The position numbers and the translations under genes are program-made. Shown in pieces: positions 34,470 through 42,105 of a stretch of 64,000 nucleotides of DNA; positions within the stretch are counted from its first letter, which is position 1, and each line of letters starts with the position of its first letter. The notes under the pieces are model-generated. The model did no database searches and was not told the DNA's origin. It was given only the letters and a program-made list of their open reading frames with translations. This stretch comes from Geothermobacter hydrogeniphilus (GTDB lineage Bacteria; Desulfobacterota; Desulfuromonadia; Desulfuromonadales; Geothermobacteraceae): contig NZ_NAAD01000001.1 of assembly GCF_002093115.1 (NCBI RefSeq), forward strand, positions 124,001-188,000, in the 5' to 3' direction.

Positions 34470-35855
34470 CTAACGATGGTTTTCATAGCTTTTCACAATC
34501 TCATCCAGTCGTTCCACCAGGTAGAGGGGCAGAGAAATGAGAGGATATTTTACCGGCTTACGCTCTTTATTTATGGTGATGATTGTTTCTATCTGCTGAA
34601 CACTGGGCCGTTGGGTGTCGAACCGGATTGCAAGCGGTGTCTGCTTGCTGCCCATAAACTGGTGCAGGGATTTTAAAGATCCCGTTGCGCCGGATTTTAC
34701 CTCGATGGGGACAATCTTTCCGCCCAGGGCAACGACAAAGTCCAGTTCCGCGTTGGCCGATTTACCCTCGCGCAGCCAGTAGTTCAATTCCCGGTTTGGC
34801 TTGTCGGCAAGCAGAGCCTGCAGGTGCTGGCCGACAAACTGTTCGGCAATCGCTCCCTGGTTGATCAGCTTCACGTCATCCATCTGCGACAGCTCTCGCC
34901 AGTCGAGGCCACAGATCGCGTTCATCAGGCCGATATCGAGAAAGATGAGTTTGTAAACCTTTTCTTCAAGGTCGGCCTGCAGCGGCAGGCCCGAACAGTG
35001 GCTGTGGACCACCTTGCCGATCACCCTGGCCATGGCCAGTAGTTCGATATCTTTCTTTATGGTGACACTCTGGTCATGGCGTGAAATGTTGCTGTATTTG
35101 ATCTTGATGCCTACATTTCGGGCTGCAAAATTGAAGACGTTAAGCATTCGATTCAGGTTGCGTGAACCGGCATATTTGGGGAAGTCGTCGCGGTAGGTAT
35201 CGATAATGGAGCAATGGACTTTGCTGACGGTTTTATAGCTGTGCGTCTCTGTGAAAACGGCAACGGCTTCCGGCATTCCGCCGATGAAATAATAGGACCT
35301 GAGCAATTCGAGCAGGCGCTGATGGGGGATCTCGCCGATTTCCCGTCCCAGTTCATAATGGCTGATCAGCTCATAGAGCCGCTCTTCGCCCATGGCCTGT
35401 AAAAACTCACTGAATGTCATCGGCCCCATGTGCAGATACTGAATTCTGCCGACAGGCATGGAAAAAGAATGGTCCGCAAGGGCAAATTCCAGCAGAGACC
35501 CCGCGCTGATGACCGGCAGCTCTGGCTTGTCCTCGTAAAAATAACGCAAGGCCGCAATCGCTTCGGGAACGGCCTGTATTTCGTCCAGAAACAGCAGCGT
35601 TTCGTTGCTGATGCTTCCCTGCCGCGGCAGAAACTCAATCTGCTGAATAATCTGTTCAGGATTTTTGCCGGAAAAAACCCCGGCCAGTTCCGGGTGACGT
35701 TCCAGGTTGACGCTGCGCAACGGCAGCCGGTTCTGTCGGGCAAACAGTTCGACCAATGTTGATTTGCCCACCTGTCGGGCCCCACGAATGATCAGTGGTT
35801 TGCGGTTTGGATCCTGCAGCCAGTTGTTGAGAATATTCAGCTGTTGGCGTTGCAT
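34470..35855 (-). CDS. AAA ATPase with DUF4143 domain
   Basis: 461 residues from ATG 35855, which has AGGAGGG eight bases upstream. Walker A GARQVGKST (about residue 24), Walker B LLFLDEIQA (about 87), and SAGSLLEFAL follow the AAA_14 pattern. The C-terminal DUF4143 region (GAIAEQFVGQHLQAL, ELNYWLREGKSANAELDFVVALGGKIVPIEVKSG) contains a PD-(D/E)xK-like D...E-x-K motif that resembles a nuclease fold. Proteins of this family are frequent in genomic islands, often thought to be toxin-, defence- or mobility-linked. It stands alone between a truncated gene and a tRNA. Confidence 0.85.
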   Translation of the reverse strand: MQRQQLNILNNWLQDPNRKPLIIRGARQVGKSTLVELFARQNRLPLRSVNLERHPELAGVFSGKNPEQIIQQIEFLPRQGSISNETLLFLDEIQAVPEAIAALRYFYEDKPELPVISAGSLLEFALADHSFSMPVGRIQYLHMGPMTFSEFLQAMGEERLYELISHYELGREIGEIPHQRLLELLRSYYFIGGMPEAVAVFTETHSYKTVSKVHCSIIDTYRDDFPKYAGSRNLNRMLNVFNFAARNVGIKIKYSNISRHDQSVTIKKDIELLAMARVIGKVVHSHCSGLPLQADLEEKVYKLIFLDIGLMNAICGLDWRELSQMDDVKLINQGAIAEQFVGQHLQALLADKPNRELNYWLREGKSANAELDFVVALGGKIVPIEVKSGATGSLKSLHQFMGSKQTPLAIRFDTQRPSVQQIETIITINKERKPVKYPLISLPLYLVERLDEIVKSYENHR

Positions 35856-35913
35856 GGGACAGCCCTCCTGGGAAATGATGATCCCGAAACACTGCCACAT
35901 TATCATAATTCAA

Positions 35914-36097
35914 TTATTGTTTCAATGGGGTGTTTTGGTGGTGTGGAGAAGTTTTTGCCTTTCTCAGGAGCAAACCATACAGGGGGCTTTATGCTCGCGG
36001 AAGAAATTCAGCAACGGACATCCGCTGTCACAGCACGGGCAGGGGGCAAATTTTCGGCTGGGCACAGAATGGGCACGGGGTGGGCACAAAACGCAAC
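35914..36097. other. Gap without a supported gene; possible island end
   Basis: This stretch between the ATPase gene and the tRNA terminator has no convincing frame. Short frames containing GHRMGTGWAQ or GTEWARGGHKTQQ are reminiscent of C-terminal tails of tyrosine integrases ending beside tRNA genes, but no catalytic residues are present. It may be an integrase remnant. Confidence 0.2.
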
Positions 36098-36127
36098 AAG
36101 GGGTTAGCGATTGTTCGCTAACCCCTT
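36098..36127 (-). terminator. Strong hairpin downstream of tRNA-Val
   Basis: A perfect 13-base inverted repeat (AAGGGGTTAGCGA / TCGCTAACCCCTT) with a 4-base loop lies 8 bases past the tRNA 3' end on the minus strand. It is followed by GTTGCGTTTTG, which is only partly T-rich. It probably ends the tRNA transcript, and its stability could also serve as an integration landmark. Confidence 0.5.
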
Positions 36128-36135
36128 GATATTTA

Positions 36136-36210
36136 TGGTGGGCGTTACTGGGATTGAACCAGTGACCCTTGCCGTGTGAAGGCAATGCTCTCCCGCTGAG
36201 CTAAACGCCC
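36136..36210 (-). tRNA. tRNA-Val (anticodon CAC)
   Basis: The minus strand folds into a full cloverleaf: acceptor GGGCGTT/AACGCCC, D arm with GCTCAGCGGGAGAGC, anticodon stem TTGCC/GGCAA with loop TTCACAC (anticodon CAC at 36,178-36,176) and T arm CACTGGTTCAATCCCAGT. The CCA end is encoded. It decodes GTG valine codons. A near-ideal promoter sits upstream. tRNA 3' ends are common integration sites, and the genes on the left side may be inserted DNA. Confidence 0.95.
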
Positions 36211-36234
36211 GTTTGTATTGTGCTGAGGCCGAAA

Positions 36235-36263
36235 TTTATAGCAAGAGCATGAGCGGGTGTCAA
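36235..36263 (-). promoter_or_regulatory. Sigma-70 promoter of tRNA-Val
   Basis: On the minus strand TTGACA (36,263-36,258) is followed after 17 bases by TATAAA (36,240-36,235), 11 of 12 bases matching consensus. Transcription would start about 18 bases before the tRNA. Confidence 0.8.
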
Positions 36264-36334
36264 CAGGTTTCATGAAATTCGCCGGTGGGGCAGGAAGGAT
36301 GTCGAGCCCGCTCCCGCCAATGTTTTCACTGACA

Positions 36335-36363
36335 TTGACTTTTGAATTTTAAAAACGTAAATT
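36335..36363 (+). promoter_or_regulatory. Sigma-70 promoter candidate for the NERD-helicase operon
   Basis: TTGACT (36,335-36,340), a 17-base AT-rich spacer and TAAATT (36,358-36,363). It lies about 130 bases before the GTG start of the NERD-helicase gene, back to back with the tRNA promoter. Confidence 0.5.
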
Positions 36364-36431
36364 GCTAATTGATTTTGAGTGTTTGCAGGATTGTAGAGGG
36401 GACTGATTTGGTTATCAATCTGTACGTTCCG

Positions 36432-36476
36432 GGCCGCCATCTATCCGCTTCAGCAGCGGGTTTTCGGCGGCCTTTT
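36432..36476 (+). terminator. Terminator-like hairpin in the leader of the NERD-helicase gene
   Basis: GGCCGCC (36,432-36,438) pairs with GGCGGCC (36,466-36,472) around an inner CCGCT/AGCGG stem and is followed by TTTT. It lies between the promoter candidate and the gene start, so it could act as an attenuator. Confidence 0.4.
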
Positions 36477-36493
36477 GTTGTTGGGATGGGGGA

Positions 36494-38092
36494 GTGAAGA
36501 GGGGACTCTGGCCGAGACAACAGCCGCGACCGACTGATTCGCATGCCGAACAGAAAGTTTTCGCGGCCCTGCAGAAACAGCTTCCACAGAACTGGACGGC
36601 CTGGCATTCATTGCGTATTCGTACCGCTGACGGTCTTGAAGGTGAGGGCGATTTTGTCCTGGCCATCCCGCAGCGGGGCTTTCTGGTGCTGGAGGTCAAG
36701 GGTGGCCACATTGAGCAGCGCGATGGCCGCTGGTACCAGAACGGTCATCCTTTGAGCCGCGGGCCGAGGGAGCAGGCGCTCGGTTTTGCCAAAAAGCTGT
36801 CCGCCCGTTTGAAAGAGGCAGGTTCACAGTCGGTTCCGTATGCGGTGCTGACGATCTTTCCCGACACTGCGTTCTCCAATCCTCCCGGTCAGGATGATCT
36901 CGGCGCTCTTGTTCTTGGTGAGCAGGACCTTCCCTGGCTGGTTGACTCAATTCAGGCCAAACTCGACAAAGCGTTCCCCGCGGATTTTCTCCTCCCCGAG
37001 AACAACTGGGTCGGTCTGCTGCACCGCTTCTGGGGCGAGAGCTGGGTTCCCAAACTCAAGTTGGGCCACAAGGCGATGATTGACGCCGAACAGCGGCTCA
37101 AACTCGATGCCGAACAGCTACGGCTGATCGACGGTCTGCTCGGCAACCGCCGGTTGCTGGTGGAGGGCGTTGCCGGATCGGGAAAAACCCTGATAGCCCG
37201 CGAGGCCGCTCTGAACATGGCTCGACAAGGCCGTCGGGTCTTGTATCTCTGCTTCACCGACGCGTTGGCCGAATGGTTGCGTCCGACTTTTGCCGAGAGC
37301 GGGGTCGAGGTTTTTACCGTCCCGCGATACGCGGTGCATCTGTTGCAACAGGCCGGTTTGATTGACGAGCCTGAAGCGACGCCGGAGTTCTGGTTCGATG
37401 TGGCGCTGCAGGCGGCTGCCGACGCTCTTCCCGAACCGGACCGGGCTCCCGAGGTGGTGATTCTGGATGAAGCACAGGATCTGACCGAAAACGACTGGGA
37501 ACTGGTCGGCGTGCTGGCTGCCGATCGCATCTGCTGGATGTTTCATGATCCGGCCCAGTCTTTCTGGCAGGAGCGGAGTCTTCCTGAATGGACCGGGCAG
37601 GGTGGGCGTTTCAGTCTGACCCGCTGTTACCGCTGTCCTCCCGCGGTCATGGAATATTCCCGTAAGCTCCACGGTCGGTCCTGTGACGAGGCGTTGCTGC
37701 GCGAGGGATTCGACGAGGGGGTTCTCGGGGTTGTCAACGCGCCGAGCGAAACAGCGGTTTTGGGACGCATCGAAAATGAGATCGCCCGACTGCGTTCCGA
37801 AGGCTTCGCCCCGGAGGATATTGCGGTTCTGTCGCTGCGCGGCCAGACCGCCGCGGACGGCATCGCCAGGCTTGACCGGATCGGCAGTGTCCCGGTCGTC
37901 CGCGCCGATGACCCGGACATGGCTCAGAATGTTGTGGCCGACACCTTTCTCCGATTCAAGGGACTGGAACGGCCGGCGATCATCGTCACTGACCTGAGGT
38001 TGGTTAAGGATCGGGCGGATGTGCGGTTGCATATTGCGTTGACGCGGGCGACGGATGTGGTGCGGGTTGTGGGAAGTGAGATAGATCTCTGA
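36494..38092 (+). CDS. NERD nuclease-related domain plus SF1 (UvrD-like) helicase
   Basis: 532 residues, GTG start. Residues ~14-125 form a NERD domain: EGEGDFVLAIP (Asp53) and FLVLEVKGGH (Glu67-x-Lys69) fit its nuclease core. Residues 215-532 form a short superfamily 1 helicase: Walker A GVAGSGKT (225-232), VVILDEAQDLTEND, CYRCPPAVMEYS, and a C-terminal RFKGLERPAIIV...HIALTRATDVVRVVG. NERD-helicases act in DNA repair or in defence against foreign DNA. The gene starts a run of three genes reading away from tRNA-Val; the next one begins 33 bases downstream. Composition is GC-rich, unlike the two following genes. Confidence 0.85.
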   Translation: MKRGLWPRQQPRPTDSHAEQKVFAALQKQLPQNWTAWHSLRIRTADGLEGEGDFVLAIPQRGFLVLEVKGGHIEQRDGRWYQNGHPLSRGPREQALGFAKKLSARLKEAGSQSVPYAVLTIFPDTAFSNPPGQDDLGALVLGEQDLPWLVDSIQAKLDKAFPADFLLPENNWVGLLHRFWGESWVPKLKLGHKAMIDAEQRLKLDAEQLRLIDGLLGNRRLLVEGVAGSGKTLIAREAALNMARQGRRVLYLCFTDALAEWLRPTFAESGVEVFTVPRYAVHLLQQAGLIDEPEATPEFWFDVALQAAADALPEPDRAPEVVILDEAQDLTENDWELVGVLAADRICWMFHDPAQSFWQERSLPEWTGQGGRFSLTRCYRCPPAVMEYSRKLHGRSCDEALLREGFDEGVLGVVNAPSETAVLGRIENEIARLRSEGFAPEDIAVLSLRGQTAADGIARLDRIGSVPVVRADDPDMAQNVVADTFLRFKGLERPAIIVTDLRLVKDRADVRLHIALTRATDVVRVVGSEIDL

Positions 38093-38125
38093 TCTTCCCG
38101 GTTGCGCGAAACAGGAAGTGAATTC

Positions 38126-38704
38126 ATGCCGGACTTTTACGAAATTAATGCGCGGGAATATTTTGAAGCAACGGCGCGTATTGATCCCTCCTCTTTTCTG
38201 ACTCCTTTTACAGAAACGCTTGGCCAGGGATCTGTTCTCGATATCGGGTGTGGCTCAGGAAGAGATCTTCGCTGGCTTAAACAACGGGGTTTTGACGTTG
38301 TCGGTTTTGAACGGTCCCCGAAGCTTGCAGCGCTGGCCAGGGAACATGCTGGTTGTCCGGTCATAGAGGGTGACTTCCTGACATTCGATTTTTCCTCTCT
38401 GGAATTCGATGCCTTGATTTTGGTTGGGGCGCTGGTTCATCTGGATCGAACGATGCTTCCGGTGGTACTCAATCGGGTTGTTCAGGCACTGTCAGGCACA
38501 GGGCTTTTGTATATGACATTGAAGGAAGGGGAGGGAGTTCGCCCTGGCAAGGATGGCCGTTCTTTTACGCTTTGGCAGCCCCAGGAGCTTGAAACAGTTT
38601 TTTCTTCAACGGGTTTGCAGATCTTGTCTTTTTCCCGTCAGATGTCGAAGCTTACTGAGACTGATGTCTGGTTGAGTTATCTGTTGCGACTGGGGCCGGA
38701 ATGA
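38126..38704 (+). CDS. Class I SAM-dependent methyltransferase
   Basis: 192 residues from ATG 38126 with AGGAAG upstream. The SAM-binding fold is clear: motif I VLDIGCGSGRDLRW (about residue 37), DVVGFERSPKLAALA, VIEGDFLTFDF and LVGALVHLDRTML. It resembles small-molecule or protein methyltransferases (methyltransferase type 11/TehB-like). It lacks the DPPY or PC motifs of DNA methyltransferases, so it is not an obvious restriction partner. It is separated by one base from the large helicase gene, so the two are translationally coupled and probably work together. The composition is less GC-rich than the NERD gene. Confidence 0.82.
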   Translation: MPDFYEINAREYFEATARIDPSSFLTPFTETLGQGSVLDIGCGSGRDLRWLKQRGFDVVGFERSPKLAALAREHAGCPVIEGDFLTFDFSSLEFDALILVGALVHLDRTMLPVVLNRVVQALSGTGLLYMTLKEGEGVRPGKDGRSFTLWQPQELETVFSSTGLQILSFSRQMSKLTETDVWLSYLLRLGPE

Positions 38705-38705
38705 A

Positions 38706-41700
38706 ATGTTCGCCCTATCCCATTCCCTTCACGATGTCCTCGAATCCTTCGGTTTTACCATTCTCAAGACAATAGAGTCCGGGTTTGTATATGAAAATCG
38801 GGACGACACCTGCATTGTCGTAGATGTAGGCATCTGCGACCTTGAAGACTATCGTTACGTTGACTATACGTCGGTCCAGAATTCCCTATTCTTTGAGTAC
38901 GAGCGGGTTTTCCGATTTTTCTATGAGGAAGGGCAGCCTGTTCAGTTGTTGAAGGCTGAAATCGATTTTTTTCTGAACGGAGCGGATGATCCTGAAAAGA
39001 TCAACCGATTCGGTCGCAACCGGTCTGAACAGGATGTGGATCCGACCCGTCCTGAAGCCCTTTTTGAAGATTGCTTTATCGAGGCGTTCGGTGAATCCAA
39101 CCGAGGTGTTCTGTTCCGGGAGTTCCCCTATGTCGATTGCGCCGGCAAGACCAGGTTTGTCGACTATGCCCTGTTCACCACCAGGCAGAAGATTGCGATC
39201 GAGCTCAATGGCGAATCATTCCATCATCCGACAGTCATAGGTGCAAAAAAATACTGTTCCCAGTTGTTCAAACAGAATTCCCTGGTCTCTGACGGGTTCA
39301 AGGTTTTCCGCTGGTCTGAGCGTGGCATGCGGGACCGGGAAAAATTCATTCAGGAGCTGAGGCTCTTCCTGGGGGCACCGCAGGAATTTGTTGAAAAGGC
39401 CCACCTGAAGGTTGACCGGCAACTGGCAACTATCGATCTGCATGACCACCAGCTGGATGTGCTGGAACAGCTAGCCAGTGAAAGAGCTTCCGGGCGTCAT
39501 AATTTTCTCATTGTATTGCCCACAGGCACCGGCAAAACAGAAATATTCATCAAGGATATTGAAAGGCTGAAGAACAGGGACAGGGCGCTAAAGGTGCTTA
39601 TTCTTGTCCCCAGCAGAAAACTCCGCTCCCAGACAATAGCCCGGCTGAAGTTACGACTTTCCGCATATCGGAATGTTATCGGTGACGACTGTTTCGGTGC
39701 GCAGGAAATCATTGTTCAGACCTACGCTTTTCTGCATCGACACTATTTCAAACTTCCCCGTGATGCTTTTGACTATATTGTCGTTGACGAGGCTCATCAT
39801 TCTGTTGCTGTCGGTCTACGTAGCGTTCTGGAACATTTCAATCCCCGCCATCTGATTGGCGTGACCGCTACGCCGGAACGGTTTGATCAGCGTCGACTCG
39901 AAGAGGTTTTTGGAGAATATGAATCGTCTTTGACACTGCGGGAAGCTGTCGAGAAAGGGCTGGTGCCACCTGTCCGCTGTTATCGGATTCGTTCGAATGT
40001 CGATCTGTCAGCGGTGCGTTTTAATGGGCGCGAATATGTCAAAACCGATCTTCAACGTACCCTTCAAGTTCCGTCTCGGGATCTGCTGATAGCTGAAATC
40101 CTGAAAAAATATTTTTCCGGCCCCTTTTCCGACAAGCAAGGGGTGGTTTTCTGTGTGGACATTCAACATGCGAAAAGGATGGCCCGTTGTTTGAACCAGC
40201 ACGGAATATCGTCCATTGCGGTGGACGGCCGTGACCGGAAAAGAGCCGATCTGGGACTGCAGTCATACATGAACGGTGATATCCGTTTTCTGTGTGCCTG
40301 TGATCTTCTGACTGAAGGATGGGACGCTCCTCAGACCAGCATTCTGGTCATGGCGAGGCCAACCTTTTCCAGAGTTCTGTATACCCAGCAGTTGGGCAGA
40401 GGTTTGCGTCATCATCCTGGGAAGGAAGCCCTTTATGTGCTCGATGTCGTAGATAGTTATGGTGCCAAACTTGCCCCGATATCTTTGCATGCTCTGTTTG
40501 GAATAAATCGTTATTGCCCCTTCGCGAATGTCATAGAGCCAGACCATGCTCCTGGAAATGGAGAACTTGTTGTTCTTGACGGTCTTTATGAAGGTGTTCG
40601 GCGGGTCGAGCCGGTGGATATCTTTTCTTTTGAGAGCATGTACGGAGATTTCCTCAACGAAGAACAGCTTGCCCGTGAACTTTTTGTCTCAACCGGCACA
40701 GTAAAAAACTGGTTGCGTAAGGGCAGGATACAGGCGGATTACTCACACCGGTTCGGCCGTTCGACGCTCTATTTTTTCAACCCGGAAAAAGTTGCTGAGG
40801 TACGTCAGCGTCTGGGACTTTCGGAGCATACGGAATCCACCAGGAAGAAGGACTTTCTGGAGTTTCTTGAAAACCGCGATTACACGTTCTCCTACAAAAT
40901 CATTTTTCTGCTTGCCTTCCTGAAGGTCAGAAATGTTCGCCACGAAGCGTCATTGCCCGAACTCCTCGACCTTTATCAGCGATTCTATTTGCATATACTC
41001 GATAAACATGGCCGCTGTGAACGACCAAGCTGCCCTTATAACCGGGAGGATTATGTTCGGGACCAGGCGGGGCTGCAAAGGAGCCTGCTTGCTAATCCTT
41101 TTGAGAAATTTGAACGCAAGCGCTTTTTCCACCATTGCAAGGACCTGAACTATATCGGTCTGGATTCGGTGCTGAGCAGGCAGCTCGAAGAGTCCGACTA
41201 CAGAACCATCGTCCAGCAGATGGAGAAGGATCTCAGCGAGTATTATCGCAAACTGGACATTAGTCTTGATGAAGAGGATTACGCATTCCTGCTTCCAGAA
41301 GATGACCAGATACCTGCAGATGAGAAAATTGTTTTTCAGGATGCACCTGCCGAAGAGGAAAAATTCCGAAGCGTTGTGCCGTTTTACCCGCTTGAAATAG
41401 CTGCCGGTTCCTTTATGGATTCTGCGCTTCCCGCGGAGCCTGAAAGCTGGGTAAAAATGGACGGGATTTCAGGACGGAAGTCTTTTGACGATTCGATGTT
41501 TGTCGCCAGGATCCAGGGTAATTCGATGGAGCCGGACATTGGGGATGGTAGTTATTGCCTTTTTACCACTCGGACAGGCGGCACACGACAAGGGAAAATC
41601 GTTCTGGCCCGACACGACAGCCTGCGGGATCCTGAGACCGGGGCAACATTTACGATAAAGCGGTATCATAGTCAAAAGCGAGTCGATCCCGGCATGGGAT

Positions 41701-41819
41701 GGACACATGAACATATTGTTTTAAAGCCTGCTAATCCTGCATATAAAGATATTGTTATACCTGAAGATGAGGCCGATGCTTTTGCTATAGTAGCTTTTTT
41801 TGTAGAAGTCCTAGGGTAA
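38706..41819 (+). CDS. Nuclease-SF2 helicase-HTH-S24 peptidase fusion protein
   Basis: 1,037 residues. Order of parts: unknown N-terminus (1-110); DUF559/Vsr-like nuclease domain with FVDYALF (Asp153) and IAIELNGESFHH (Glu166) up to ~222; SF2 helicase with Walker A PTGTGKT (272-278), DEAH (361-364), TATP (387-390) and motif VI QQLGRGLR (561-568); a helix-turn-helix ELFVSTGTVKNWLRKG (~658-673); an alpha-helical region with Cys771/Cys776; and a C-terminal S24 (LexA/UmuD) domain with Ser940 (IQGNSMEPDIGDG) and Lys985 (FTIKRY). An Ala900-Gly901 pair stands at the position expected for self-cleavage. It is probably a DNA-damage or defence effector; its exact role is unknown. Confidence 0.85.
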   Translation: MFALSHSLHDVLESFGFTILKTIESGFVYENRDDTCIVVDVGICDLEDYRYVDYTSVQNSLFFEYERVFRFFYEEGQPVQLLKAEIDFFLNGADDPEKINRFGRNRSEQDVDPTRPEALFEDCFIEAFGESNRGVLFREFPYVDCAGKTRFVDYALFTTRQKIAIELNGESFHHPTVIGAKKYCSQLFKQNSLVSDGFKVFRWSERGMRDREKFIQELRLFLGAPQEFVEKAHLKVDRQLATIDLHDHQLDVLEQLASERASGRHNFLIVLPTGTGKTEIFIKDIERLKNRDRALKVLILVPSRKLRSQTIARLKLRLSAYRNVIGDDCFGAQEIIVQTYAFLHRHYFKLPRDAFDYIVVDEAHHSVAVGLRSVLEHFNPRHLIGVTATPERFDQRRLEEVFGEYESSLTLREAVEKGLVPPVRCYRIRSNVDLSAVRFNGREYVKTDLQRTLQVPSRDLLIAEILKKYFSGPFSDKQGVVFCVDIQHAKRMARCLNQHGISSIAVDGRDRKRADLGLQSYMNGDIRFLCACDLLTEGWDAPQTSILVMARPTFSRVLYTQQLGRGLRHHPGKEALYVLDVVDSYGAKLAPISLHALFGINRYCPFANVIEPDHAPGNGELVVLDGLYEGVRRVEPVDIFSFESMYGDFLNEEQLARELFVSTGTVKNWLRKGRIQADYSHRFGRSTLYFFNPEKVAEVRQRLGLSEHTESTRKKDFLEFLENRDYTFSYKIIFLLAFLKVRNVRHEASLPELLDLYQRFYLHILDKHGRCERPSCPYNREDYVRDQAGLQRSLLANPFEKFERKRFFHHCKDLNYIGLDSVLSRQLEESDYRTIVQQMEKDLSEYYRKLDISLDEEDYAFLLPEDDQIPADEKIVFQDAPAEEEKFRSVVPFYPLEIAAGSFMDSALPAEPESWVKMDGISGRKSFDDSMFVARIQGNSMEPDIGDGSYCLFTTRTGGTRQGKIVLARHDSLRDPETGATFTIKRYHSQKRVDPGMGWTHEHIVLKPANPAYKDIVIPEDEADAFAIVAFFVEVLG

Positions 41820-41860
41820 ACGGCCCCCAACAACATGTCGTTTTTCAAGGTTGACCAATC

Positions 41861-42091
41861 ATGAAATTCCTCCTCAACATCCCTCTCCCCCTTCTGCTCA
41901 TCGCCACGATCCTGATCGGTCTGGCGCCGTTTTCCCCCGAACCGCACCTGGTCGAGAAACTGCGGATGCTGTTTGCCGGGCACCTGAGCCGGCCGGCCGA
42001 TATTTTTGACCTGGGGCTTCACGGGGCTCCGCTGGTTTTACTGTTGCTCAAGGGAGTGGCGGTGTGGCGGATGCGTACCGGCAAAGACTGA
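41861..42091 (+). CDS. Small conserved membrane protein
   Basis: 76 residues with two hydrophobic helices (IPLPLLLIATILIGLAPF and LHGAPLVLLLLKGVAVW) separated by EPHLVEKLRMLFAGHLSRP. Small proteins with this pattern are widespread in proteobacteria and often carry the uninformative label 'RND transporter'. No function is established to my knowledge. GC-rich codon use returns here after the helicase gene. It is convergent with the MFS gene, with 14 bases between the two stops. Confidence 0.6.
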   Translation: MKFLLNIPLPLLLIATILIGLAPFSPEPHLVEKLRMLFAGHLSRPADIFDLGLHGAPLVLLLLKGVAVWRMRTGKD

Positions 42092-42105
42092 GGACTGAAA
42101 CCTGT

